Shown piece by piece: positions 1 through 6,708 of a stretch of 13,500 nucleotides of DNA. The DNA is from Candidatus Bathyarchaeota archaeon (GTDB taxonomy: Archaea; Thermoproteota; Bathyarchaeia; 40CM-2-53-6; RBG-13-38-9): positions 1 to 13,500 of the forward strand of contig JAPKYM010000323.1 of assembly GCA_026394315.1 (NCBI GenBank), read 5' to 3'. The position numbers and the translations under genes are program-made. Below the pieces are notes generated by a model. That model was not told the origin of the DNA. It ran no database searches and was given only the letters and a program-made list of their open reading frames with translations. Numbering within the stretch: the first letter of the stretch is position 1; each line of letters starts with the position of its first letter.

Positions 1-810
1 GATAAAGTAGAGGTCGTCCGCGGCGACCTATCGAACTGGTCTGAGGTATTCAACGTAGTCAAAGACCACAAGGTAAAGAGTATCTTTCATCTTGGAGCAA
101 TGCTCAGCCTACCGTCGGATGCCAACCCATGGGCATCGTACAGAGTCAACGTCAACGGTATGATGCATGTTCTTGAAGCTGCAAGACTCTTCGATGTCGA
201 GAAGGTCATATTCACAAGTAGCAACGCGGTCTACGCAGGATACACCCTGCCTATCAACGAATCCACTATACTGAAACCTGAAAGCATGTATGGACTGACC
301 AAGCTCTTCGGCGAACATCTGGGCCGTTACTATGCAAAGAGGTTTGGACTGGACTTTAGAGCAGTCAGATATCCGGCAGTCGTCGGCCCCGGAGCCAGGA
401 CCAAACACATGTCCCAATATCTGCCCTGGATGATTGATCATTCGATCATGAACAAGCCATTTGAGATCTGGGTCGAAGAGGATTGTCGAAACCCCTGCAT
501 CTACTTCAAGGATGCAGCCAACGCATTAATAATGCTCCACGATGCACCGAAAGAGAATATCAAGACCCGAGTCTACAACCTCTCAGGACTCTCATACACA
601 GCCAAGGAATTCGTGGCCATAGTGAAGAAGCACTTTCCATCAGCACAGATCACATTCAAACCCGACCCAGAAGTTGTGAAGATAATAGGTAAAGGATTCG
701 GCACGATAGATGAGAGCACTGCCAAGAAAGAATGGGGATGGAAAACGCAGTACAGCATTGACGAGATGATAGAGGACTTCAAAAGAACATACAAATCAGT
801 CAGCACCTAG
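1..810 (+). CDS. NAD-dependent epimerase/dehydratase, SDR family (5' end missing)
   Basis: The reading frame is open from base 1, so the N-terminus with the GxxGxxG Rossmann loop lies outside the window; an internal ATG at 100 is not the real start, because the sequence before it (ending IFHLGAMLS) is typical extended-SDR strand. Visible motifs are the catalytic YxxxK pair (Tyr-97 and Lys-101 of the visible frame, in SMYGLTK), the TSS serine region about 25 residues before it, and RYPAVVGPG after it. The C-terminal part (YNLSG, then WGWKTQYSIDEMIEDF) resembles SDR-type L-threonine dehydrogenases and UDP-sugar 4-epimerases. It should be a soluble NAD(P)-dependent oxidoreductase or epimerase; the substrate cannot be told from the sequence. 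The next gene is convergent, so no operon partner downstream is visible. Confidence 0.9.
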   Translation, partial: DKVEVVRGDLSNWSEVFNVVKDHKVKSIFHLGAMLSLPSDANPWASYRVNVNGMMHVLEAARLFDVEKVIFTSSNAVYAGYTLPINESTILKPESMYGLTKLFGEHLGRYYAKRFGLDFRAVRYPAVVGPGARTKHMSQYLPWMIDHSIMNKPFEIWVEEDCRNPCIYFKDAANALIMLHDAPKENIKTRVYNLSGLSYTAKEFVAIVKKHFPSAQITFKPDPEVVKIIGKGFGTIDESTAKKEWGWKTQYSIDEMIEDFKRTYKSVST

Positions 811-815
811 CAGCA

Positions 816-822
816 GCGCGCG
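816..822. repeat. intergenic (GC)n site 1
   Basis: GCGCGCG starts six bases after the epimerase stop codon, in the short gap between convergent genes. It is one of seven GCGCGC occurrences in the window, all outside coding sequence (see findings). Confidence 0.5.
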
Positions 823-869
823 TCGCAGCCTCAGTATACAAAATCTCTCAATACTGCACACCGCCATCT

Positions 870-1298
870 TCAACGATAAGGACGCGCTTCCCTAAACTCC
901 AGTAACCTCTTGAAGGCCCACCTCTCAGCCCTAACCTCACTGGCTCTCATGCCAGTCCTCTTTTGCTTAATGTGATACAGTTCATGAGCTGTCAGGGTGA
1001 CCATCGCTTCCCTCCAACTCCTTATCTCATATCTTGGAGCAGTCTTCAATTTTGGATATGAGAACTCGATCGGAAAATTGTCAGGCGATCCAACCCTTAT
1101 CACAACTAGATCGTTGATTTCATCCCCAACGTTGACAATACTATTGCGCCCAATATTGTGCCAGGCTCGGCCGGCGAAGACCCATTTTGAATTCTTCACG
1201 TGAATCTCGATGCCCGTGCAATCCACGCCTCTGGATGCAAAACCCACTAGTTCTTCAACATCTGCCTGAGGATATCTACTGGTATTCTTGATTTTCAT
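870..1298 (-). CDS. small HExxH zinc-dependent hydrolase-like protein
   Basis: This 142-residue soluble protein carries the zincin signature HELYH at residues 105-109, inside TAHELYHIKQ. Glu-121 or Glu-125 in the following helix (SEVRAERWAF) could be the third metal ligand, as in gluzincin-like and SprT-like families. The first 80 residues look like beta strands and may form a small substrate domain. No signal peptide or membrane segment is seen. The start is well supported: GAGG (minus strand, 1306-1309) lies seven bases before the ATG at 1298. No specific family is recognised. It stands alone, convergent with the epimerase and about 350 bases from the next gene on the same strand. Whether it is an active protease or only a metal-binding fold is unknown. 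Confidence 0.75.
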   Translation of the reverse strand: MKIKNTSRYPQADVEELVGFASRGVDCTGIEIHVKNSKWVFAGRAWHNIGRNSIVNVGDEINDLVVIRVGSPDNFPIEFSYPKLKTAPRYEIRSWREAMVTLTAHELYHIKQKRTGMRASEVRAERWAFKRLLEFREARPYR

Positions 1299-1649
1299 CT
1301 CGCGTCCTCTCGATGCAGCAGGATTCGGGTTTAGTAACCGTTATTGCATAAAAGGCGTTGCAAAAACGGACACAGCGCTCGCCAGATTCATGAGAACAGA
1401 TCAACGTCAGTACACACCAAATCTGAAACGGCCTCTTTTCCCTGCTTCTCAACAGGAGCGCGCCCACTCTTCTTGGGCTTGCTTGTCACGTTTGGCGCGC
1501 GCTAAAGACCGGAACAGGGCTTATGGAATGGCTCTTCACCCACCCCAAGAAATGAACACATTACAGAAATCATGCTGGGCCATTACGTAACTAGAAAAAT
1601 TGGTTAATAAAATGAGGGATTAGTCTTCATACAGACGGCGAGTACGTGA
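1299..1649. other. intergenic stretch without recognised gene
   Basis: 351 bases between two minus-strand genes. Short open frames here have no start signal and give protein that does not look real. It contains two (GC)n sites (1458-1463 and 1495-1502) and an A/T-rich tract near 1590-1620. No tRNA, riboswitch or repeat array was seen. Confidence 0.5.
1495..1502. repeat. intergenic (GC)n sites 2 and 3
   Basis: GCGCGCGC at 1495-1502, flanked as TTGGCGCGCGCTAA, a near-perfect self-complementary block. A second GCGCGC lies at 1458-1463. Both fall in the gene-free stretch upstream of the metalloprotein gene. Confidence 0.5.
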
Positions 1650-1805
1650 CTAGAACCGTCTATGCTTTTGAAGACAGTCTCTACAGTAGACTGGTCGTCC
1701 TTCTTTCGGTTCGAATGGGACCTCTGTTTCTTTTCCACAATCGGAACATGTTATCTTGTGCATAGTCCTTGGACCGAACCCGCGTCTCTCGAAACCCAAA
1801 CTCAT
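1650..1805 (-). CDS. 51-residue CxxC...CxxC zinc-ribbon protein
   Basis: The product is short (51 residues) but convincing. Four cysteines form two knuckles: CSDC at residues 20-23 and CRDC at 41-44, separated by 17 residues with charged sequence (KETEVPFEPKEGRPVY) and followed by a basic tail LQKHRRF. This is the small CxxC-x17-CxxC zinc-binding layout common in archaea and some bacteria, of unknown cellular role, probably binding nucleic acid or a protein partner. The N-terminus is arginine- and glycine-rich (GFERRGFGPR). The start is supported by AAGGAG (minus strand, 1809-1814) three bases before the ATG, in a GGAGTGA context that matches the 16S rRNA tail. It appears monocistronic. Confidence 0.75.
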   Translation of the reverse strand: MSLGFERRGFGPRTMHKITCSDCGKETEVPFEPKEGRPVYCRDCLQKHRRF

Positions 1806-1941
1806 TCACTCCTTCTTTCCGTTAGTTATACAGATGATACTACCAAAGTAAGATCAACGTATACCGTGTGCACCAGTAGGACCCATAGGATATAACCCTT
1901 GCGAAGCCAGAGCCTAGAGGAATACACATCAGTCATGAAAG

Positions 1942-1950
1942 CTTAAAAAG
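1942..1950 (+). promoter_or_regulatory. TATA-type promoter of the OB-fold gene
   Basis: CTTAAAAAG is a good archaeal TATA match. A start about 25 bases downstream (near 1970-1973) would leave only a few bases before the TTG at 1976, so the mRNA may be leaderless. Confidence 0.5.
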
Positions 1951-1975
1951 CGAGCCTAACGATTAGAAGACGATC

Positions 1976-2650
1976 TTGTTGAAAAACGTAAGCGATGTGC
2001 CACACTATGGGCGAGGGAGACCTCGAGGCCAAAGACAATCCATGGGCGAAATTACACGTCTACAATATTTGGTCAGGATCTCCAACAAGTATGGCCTTGA
2101 CACACATCGATTTCTGAATTGTTTTGTTGAAGCGTGGACACAGAAGGAGTCATTATACAAGGGCATATCGATCCTGTGCCGCCAGAAGACAACGGAGGAC
2201 GGAGTCTTCCTCCTAACACGAGACCAGAGTGTGATCGCGCAAATCCGCCTAAGTGAGACCACTTTGAGGTATCTACCCACTATCGACGTTGCAAGTCTCC
2301 CATCAGACAAATCACCCTCAGCGCGGAGAGCCGAGAAGAGGGGACCGGTCGACGTGAAGATCAAGGACCTAAGTCCGGGAGTAAAATGGGTTAATCTTCG
2401 AGCGAAGGTTGTTGAGAAACCAAATACACGAACAGTCTTTTCAAGGATGGGTACCCCTCTCGGGGTTTCAACCGCCACAATTTCCGATAACACAGGGTCT
2501 ATCAAGTTGCCTTTGTGGAATGCCCAGATAGACATGGTCTCTGTCGGCGACACTGTCCAGATTGAGAATGGTAGTGTGAAGAGATTTAGAGGAGAACTTC
2601 AGGTGAGCGTAGGCAGAAAAGGCAGACTCGTGGTTGTCGAGAACAAATGA
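1976..2650 (+). CDS. OB-fold single-strand nucleic-acid-binding protein (RPA/SSB-like)
   Basis: The C-terminal half (about residues 125-222) reads as one OB fold of the archaeal RPA/SSB type: VDVKIKDLSPGVKWVNLRAKV, then ATISDNTGSIKLPLWN, VGDTVQIENGSVKRFRGELQVSV. It probably binds single-stranded DNA or RNA in the cytoplasm. The N-terminal 80 residues are helical with no recognised domain. The start is uncertain: TTG at 1976 or 1979 fits a leaderless transcript from the TATA at 1942-1950 and would include RGRPRG (residues 13-18), an AT-hook-like motif. GTG at 1997 also keeps the motif; ATG at 2042 drops it and has no clear ribosome site. Canonical RPA and SSB proteins lack an AT-hook-like N-terminus, so the start matters for function. 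Confidence 0.75.
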   Translation: MLKNVSDVPHYGRGRPRGQRQSMGEITRLQYLVRISNKYGLDTHRFLNCFVEAWTQKESLYKGISILCRQKTTEDGVFLLTRDQSVIAQIRLSETTLRYLPTIDVASLPSDKSPSARRAEKRGPVDVKIKDLSPGVKWVNLRAKVVEKPNTRTVFSRMGTPLGVSTATISDNTGSIKLPLWNAQIDMVSVGDTVQIENGSVKRFRGELQVSVGRKGRLVVVENK

Positions 2651-2693
2651 GATCCTGTTTACACATTCTCAGCGCACACGCTTTAGTAGAAGG

Positions 2694-2700
2694 ATTTAAG
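2694..2700 (+). promoter_or_regulatory. TATA-like element before the 66-residue ORF
   Basis: ATTTAAG in an A/T-rich stretch (2692-2720) after the OB-fold stop. It would place the transcript start near 2721-2725, before the in-frame ATT at 2728 and about 50 bases before the GTG at 2776. Confidence 0.35.
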
Positions 2701-2775
2701 TCAAAGATTTTCTATTTCTAACCGAGGATTGGGACTATTCCCCGCTACAAAAGACCGGGCATAACCGAAGAGGAA

Positions 2776-2976
2776 GTGAAAGCGAAAGTGGTCAAGATGA
2801 CCCAACAGGTTTGTCCTCAGCGATACGCAGTTGAATTTCGGAAGATTAGACAACTGGGAGACTTGTGGGAAGCAGATGGGACTTATCGTTTACCCGGTAG
2901 TGATACTCCTCGAAGATTCACTGTAAGATTCAGCATGCGGGGAACCGTCAAGTTCAAGGATATAGAGCCACCATAG
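2776..2976 (+). CDS. small hypothetical protein
   Basis: I do not recognise this 66-residue protein. An N-terminal helix (KAKVVKMTQQV) is followed by strands with alternating polarity (YAVEFRKIRQLGDLWEADGT, then PRRFTVRFSMRGTVKFKDI), suggesting a small helix-plus-beta-sheet domain. It is basic and has one cysteine. GTG at 2776 is the first usual start, but GAGG lies only two bases before it. The same frame is open back to 2722 and reads naturally (RYKRPGITEEEV), so the true start may be a rare ATT at 2728 or 2737, close to the predicted transcript start. It follows the OB-fold gene on the same strand after 125 bases with its own TATA-like element. Confidence 0.5.
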   Translation: MKAKVVKMTQQVCPQRYAVEFRKIRQLGDLWEADGTYRLPGSDTPRRFTVRFSMRGTVKFKDIEPP

Positions 2977-3081
2977 TGTAAACACGAATAAGGTAACCAG
3001 AGCGATACGAAAGAGTCTTCAACAGATCACGAGATTTTTTCTGGCTGCCAAGAGTTGAACAGCAGCAGGATGCATTATCTA

Positions 3082-3109
3082 GCGCGCGCGGCTCGAAACC
3101 GCAGCGTGC
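3082..3109. repeat. strong hairpin with (GC)n stem in convergent intergenic region
   Basis: GCGCGC-GCGG, loop CTCGAAA, then CCGC-A-GCGTGC: a ten-pair stem with one bulged A and one G-T pair. It follows the small ORF ending at 2976 and is followed on the plus strand by a T run near 3129-3134. It may be a transcription stop or part of a small structured RNA. The loop resembles a tRNA T-loop, but no tRNA fits. Confidence 0.45.
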
Positions 3110-3146
3110 CCGAGACATGTAGGATCGTCTTTTTCGGAAGTTGCGC

Positions 3147-3176
3147 ACTGACAGCTTAATGCCCAGTTTTGTCAGT
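3147..3176 (-). terminator. inverted repeat at the helicase 3' end
   Basis: ACTGACA (3147-3153) pairs with TGTCAGT (3170-3176), which spans the helicase stop codon; an alternative outer stem pairs CGCACT (3144-3149) with AGTGCG (3181-3186). The loop is 16 bases and no clean U tract follows on the minus strand, so the terminator role is tentative. Confidence 0.3.
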
Positions 3177-4323
3177 CAGAAGTGCGAGTGGCCACAGAAT
3201 GCTGTGGCACTTCTCTCTGAATCTGGGCGTTCTTGATAACGTTACCGCCGACTTTCTGTATTCTTTCAAAGTTGGCTCGCTGGGGTGGCGTAACCATCGT
3301 TATGGCGATTCCTTTCTTTCCTGCTCTTCCTGTTCTTCCAATTCTGTGGAAGTATGAGTAAGGATCGTCTGGGACGTCGAAATTGATTATGTGAGTTACT
3401 CCGTCGATGTCCAAGCCTCTGCTGGCCAAGTCTGTTGCGACCATTATTCTGCTGCGACCCTTCACGAAGGCCTCCATCGCTCTATCACGCTGTCCTTGTG
3501 ACAGATTGCCATTTATGGCTACTGAGGATATTCCCCGCTCATGCAACATACGGTTCAGCCAGAATGTGTCCCTTTTGGTTCGGCAGAATACTATAGCACG
3601 ACCTACCTTCTCACTGTGGAGGAGTCGGATAAGCGATTCAATCCTTTTCTTTGTGTCTGTAACGAGAAAATGCTGCTCAATCTCTTTGACGTTTAGATCG
3701 ATAGATTCTATGAGGATCTCACGAGGATTCTTCATATACCTCCGGGCGAGCTTCAGAAGCTCTTGTGGAATCGTAGCTGAGAACAGTGCTGTTTGATGTG
3801 CCCCACTGGTAGCTCTTAGGATTTGCTCCACGTCTTCGATGAAACCCATGTCAAGCATTCTGTCAGCCTCATCCAGAATAACACACAAGACTTCATCCAG
3901 TTTGAGTGATTTGCGGTCGATGTGATCCAGAAGTCTTCCTGGTGTACCAACTATGATTTGCGGCCGTTCTCTCATAGCATCCAGCTGAGCGTATATTGAT
4001 TCGCCTCCATACAATGCGAGGGCGCGTTTGTATGTGTTCTTTGCGTAGGAATTTATTTCCCGCGCAACTTGGACTGCGAGTTCTCGCGTTGGCACAACTA
4101 TGAGTGCTTGAACGGCTGGATTCTTCTCGTCGATTATTTCCAGAATTGGCAGACCGAACGCTGCGGTCTTACCACTACCTGTGTGAGACTGACCTATTAC
4201 ATCACTTCCGCTCCACAAAATCGGAATTACTCTTTCCTGAATCGGGAAGGGTTTCTTGAATCCTAGATCATCTAGTGCGCCGACAATCTTTGGATTAAGG
4301 CCCATATCTTCGAAACTATTCAT
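3172..4323 (-). CDS. DEAD-box ATP-dependent RNA helicase
   Basis: All core motifs are visible in this 383-residue protein: the Q motif (FKKPFPIQ, 22-29), Walker A (SHTGSGKT, 46-53), PTREL (78-82), TPGR (127-130), DEAD (151-154), SAT (182-184), the VFCRTK region (245-250), ATDLASRGLDI (296-306) and HRIGRTGR (326-333). It should unwind RNA duplexes in ribosome assembly, mRNA turnover or cold adaptation. It is a minimal two-RecA-domain helicase with only about 45 residues after motif VI and no RNA-binding tail. The start is supported by AAAAGGAG (minus strand, GGAG at 4333-4336) nine bases before the ATG. The gene stands alone downstream of the FO synthase operon; the upstream 155 bases hold a palindrome and no obvious close TATA. 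Confidence 0.95.
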   Translation of the reverse strand: MNSFEDMGLNPKIVGALDDLGFKKPFPIQERVIPILWSGSDVIGQSHTGSGKTAAFGLPILEIIDEKNPAVQALIVVPTRELAVQVAREINSYAKNTYKRALALYGGESIYAQLDAMRERPQIIVGTPGRLLDHIDRKSLKLDEVLCVILDEADRMLDMGFIEDVEQILRATSGAHQTALFSATIPQELLKLARRYMKNPREILIESIDLNVKEIEQHFLVTDTKKRIESLIRLLHSEKVGRAIVFCRTKRDTFWLNRMLHERGISSVAINGNLSQGQRDRAMEAFVKGRSRIMVATDLASRGLDIDGVTHIINFDVPDDPYSYFHRIGRTGRAGKKGIAITMVTPPQRANFERIQKVGGNVIKNAQIQREVPQHSVATRTSD

Positions 4324-4351
4324 TTGTTATGTCTCCTTTTGCTCGACAACA

Positions 4352-4367
4352 ATAGCCGCACGGCTAT
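4352..4367. promoter_or_regulatory. perfect palindrome upstream of the helicase
   Basis: ATAGCCG-CA-CGGCTAT, seven-base arms with a two-base spacer, lies 29 bases upstream of the helicase start and before its ribosome site. It may be an operator or a hairpin in the mRNA leader. Confidence 0.4.
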
Positions 4368-4478
4368 CGTGTAAATCCGAAAAATTCGACCTACTACGGG
4401 ATCGGTAATTCAGCTTCACACTAGGTTCGATGCGGGATATGCTGCGTTAGAGCTTGTTTGGTCTTCAGCGGTGTCTTT

Positions 4479-5567
4479 CTAGTGAAGTACTGTTCCACTG
4501 AATAACCTTCTGCCCGAACAGAGGAAAGCGCCCTTTATAAAGTGCGTGGCCGCAAGACCGAAAAGGCCGAGACCGTTGGCACCAGCGTTAAGACATAACT
4601 GGGCCAACTTGAGTCCCAGCTTGACCCATGAAACCTGGATATTTCTGATAGCATCATTCAAGATCAGTCTTGACACTGCGTGCATCTTCACATCTTCAGC
4701 GCCAGTTGCGCCCGGTCGAGCCATTCCATTTCTATAGATCGCCGTGTTGGGATATGTGAAGCTTAGGGGAACGAATTCAGTGAAGCCTGAAGTCTCGATT
4801 TGAATCTCTCTTAACAATGCCAGGTGACTGACCCAATGTTCTGGCTTGTCTACATGACCGTACATTATGGTCGAAGTCGTGGGTATTCCCAATCTGTGTG
4901 CCGTCTTGATTACCTCGACCCACTTTTTCGTAGTCATTTTCCCCGGGCAGATGATTCGCCTGATTTGATCGTCTAGGATTTCGGCTGCTGTACCAGGCAT
5001 ACTGTCCAAGCCTGCCTCCTTGAGCATCCTGATGCTCTCAGTTATGCTCAGCCCAGCTCCTTCGGCTCCATGGACGATTTCCATGGGTGAGAAAGCGTGT
5101 ATATGGATTGACGGAGCCCTCATCTTGATGGTCTTGCAGATTTCTGCGTAGAAAGAGGCGTCGATTTTTGGATGCAAACCCCCCTGGATGCAGACCTCAG
5201 TGGCGCCCATTCTCCAAGCCTCTTCGGCCCGTTTTGCTATCTCTTCCACAGAGAACAGATATCTGTCAGGCGCATCGGGCGCTCTGCTGAAGGCACAGAA
5301 GCCACATTTTGCGATGCAGACGTTTGTGAAGTTTATGTTGCGATTGACCACGTATGTCACAGTGTTGCCTACCGTTCTCCGTCTCAGCTCGTCAGCAACC
5401 ATAATCAAAGCATTCAACTCCTGGCCTTTGCACCCAAAGAGCCCGATTGCATCATCCCGGGAAGGAGGCTTGCCCTCAAGTGCTCGTTCAAGTATGCGAG
5501 AGACTGCTGGGTCGATGGAACATGAGATTCTGTTGAAGAGGTCTCCTGACGGAGCGTATCTTCTCTT
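4479..5567 (-). CDS. cofH: FO synthase subunit CofH (radical SAM), start unclear, unusual C-terminus
   Basis: CofH transfers a tyrosine-derived fragment onto 5-amino-6-ribitylaminouracil, and CofG then closes the ring to FO, the F420 chromophore. The radical SAM cluster CxxxCxxC is CIAKCGFC, inside VVNRNINFTNVCIAKCGFC; ICPGKM and GLDSMPGTAAEILDD are further family motifs. The first usual start is TTG at 5417, but that would cut off conserved CofH sequence: the frame is open back to 5567 and reads DPAVSRILERALEGK, then RDDAIGLFGCKGQELNAL, without any ATG, GTG or TTG. This segment overlaps cofG in another frame. The last 35 residues after NAGAN lack the GGTLxEExIS block expected in CofH. Rare start, frameshift or assembly indels are all possible; the central domain is certain. 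Confidence 0.85.
   Translation of the reverse strand, partial: KRRYAPSGDLFNRISCSIDPAVSRILERALEGKPPSRDDAIGLFGCKGQELNALIMVADELRRRTVGNTVTYVVNRNINFTNVCIAKCGFCAFSRAPDAPDRYLFSVEEIAKRAEEAWRMGATEVCIQGGLHPKIDASFYAEICKTIKMRAPSIHIHAFSPMEIVHGAEGAGLSITESIRMLKEAGLDSMPGTAAEILDDQIRRIICPGKMTTKKWVEVIKTAHRLGIPTTSTIMYGHVDKPEHWVSHLALLREIQIETSGFTEFVPLSFTYPNTAIYRNGMARPGATGAEDVKMHAVSRLILNDAIRNIQVSWVKLGLKLAQLCLNAGANGLGLFGLAATHFIKGAFLCSGRRLFSGTVLH
4533..4542 (-). promoter_or_regulatory. TATA-like box inside the cofH 3' end
   Basis: CTTTATAAAG is palindromic and is among the best TATA matches in the window. On the minus strand it would start a transcript near 4510, giving the helicase a leader of about 185 bases that contains the palindrome. 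It could be chance. Confidence 0.3.
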
Positions 5568-6708
5568 CTAAGCTGCTGGGTAGGTAGCCATCCATTCTCA
5601 CTATGTATTCCGGATAGACTGGCAACCGGAGAATTAATTCAAACCCTGCTTCATTTGTGACCTTTCTAAGGGTGTCAATTTCAGGCCAAGGTGCTTCTGG
5701 GTTAACGAGATCCTTTGTGAGATTTGAAACTCCTCCCCAGTCGTTTATCCCTGCGCAAAGGAGATCCCGATAGGCTCCCGGAAGTAGGTTTGGCGGGCTT
5801 TGTATGTTGGTTTTTCCTTGGAAGATCAGCCTGGCTGCAGCTACAGTCTTGACCATATCGATCATCGTTGGCTGTGGGGCCAGTTCCATAGGTGTCTGAG
5901 GTTGGGCTTTGAAATTCTGAATTATGATCTCCTGTATGTGACGATACTTATCGTGCAGCAGCTTCAGATCGAATAATGAGTCTATACGCTCTTCAAGTGT
6001 CTCGCCTACGCCTATCAAGATCCCTGTCGTAAATGGGATCTTCAGCTGTCCAGCCACCTCTATTGATCTCAAACGGACTTCTGGATTCTTTCCCGGACTG
6101 TGTTCATGTGCTCCGCCTCTGTTGCATAGTCTTTTGCTTGAGCTCTCCAACATTAACCCCATGCTTGCATTAACATCTTTCAGAATCGCTAAATCTTCAT
6201 TGGATAGAACTCCGGGATTGCTGTGGGGAAGCAGGCGGGTTTGGCACGTAACCATTTCACACATGTCTCGGAGATACTCGATTATTGTCGAGTAACCTAG
6301 CCGCTGTAAGTAATTTCTTGCCTTGGGGTGTTCATATTCGGGGGCCTCACCAAGGACGAAAAGGGCTTCTTTGCATCCGGATTCATCACCTTTTCTTGCG
6401 AGGTTCAAGATTTCTTCAGGAGACATTATTCGGGCCTCAGGGTGCTCAGGATCTTTTCTGAACCCACAGTATCCGCATCTGTTCCTGCACATGTTTGTTA
6501 AAGGGATGAAGACCTTTTTCGAGTAACTTATGCGAAGACCTTTCTCCCGATCTCTAATCGTCGATGCTACTTGCACTACATCTTGAAGGTCATTGAGATT
6601 GGCGTTGATGAGAGCGCAGGATTCGTCTTTTGTGGGCGGCCTTCCATCAAGTGCCCTGTTCAGTATCTCATCAATCTGGGGGTCATGCCCTTCGCGGTCT
6701 TGCTTCAT
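5488..6708 (-). CDS. cofG: FO synthase subunit CofG (radical SAM)
   Basis: CofG is the second radical SAM half of FO synthase, forming 7,8-didemethyl-8-hydroxy-5-deazariboflavin from the CofH product. Diagnostic sequence is abundant: TNMCRNRCGYCGFRKDP with the cluster cysteines at 74, 78 and 81, FVLGEAPE, SNPGVLSNEDL, NASMGLMLES, INDWGGVS and NPEAPWPEI. At 406 residues it is longer than the usual roughly 360; an N-terminal extension of about 60 residues (IDEILNRALDG...) looks like the helical leader usual before such domains. Its ATG overlaps the reductase stop by four bases (ATGA), a sign of translational coupling. Its last 80 bases overlap open cofH frame, and the order CofG then CofH equals the domain order of the fused bacterial FbiC. 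Confidence 0.95.
   Translation of the reverse strand: MKQDREGHDPQIDEILNRALDGRPPTKDESCALINANLNDLQDVVQVASTIRDREKGLRISYSKKVFIPLTNMCRNRCGYCGFRKDPEHPEARIMSPEEILNLARKGDESGCKEALFVLGEAPEYEHPKARNYLQRLGYSTIIEYLRDMCEMVTCQTRLLPHSNPGVLSNEDLAILKDVNASMGLMLESSSKRLCNRGGAHEHSPGKNPEVRLRSIEVAGQLKIPFTTGILIGVGETLEERIDSLFDLKLLHDKYRHIQEIIIQNFKAQPQTPMELAPQPTMIDMVKTVAAARLIFQGKTNIQSPPNLLPGAYRDLLCAGINDWGGVSNLTKDLVNPEAPWPEIDTLRKVTNEAGFELILRLPVYPEYIVRMDGYLPSSLEEKIRSVRRPLQQNLMFHRPSSLSHT

Noticed and set aside
1288..1590. Plus-strand 100-residue open frame in the long intergenic stretch
   Set aside because: No ribosome site, residue composition unlike a protein, and it runs into the regulatory side of a minus-strand gene.
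1706..1719. GGTTCGAATGGGACC, resembling a tRNA T-arm
   Set aside because: It lies inside the zinc-ribbon coding sequence and no tRNA can be built around it.
1662..1895. Plus-strand 77-residue open frame
   Set aside because: It is antisense to the convincing zinc-ribbon gene and its apparent features mirror that gene.
2005..2553. Minus-strand 182-residue open frame
   Set aside because: A shadow of the OB-fold gene; the plus frame shows clear strand pattern and a promoter.
3088..3102. tRNA T-arm look-alike GCGG-CTCGAAA-CCGC
   Set aside because: No matching acceptor stem, D-arm or anticodon arm at the right distances on either strand.
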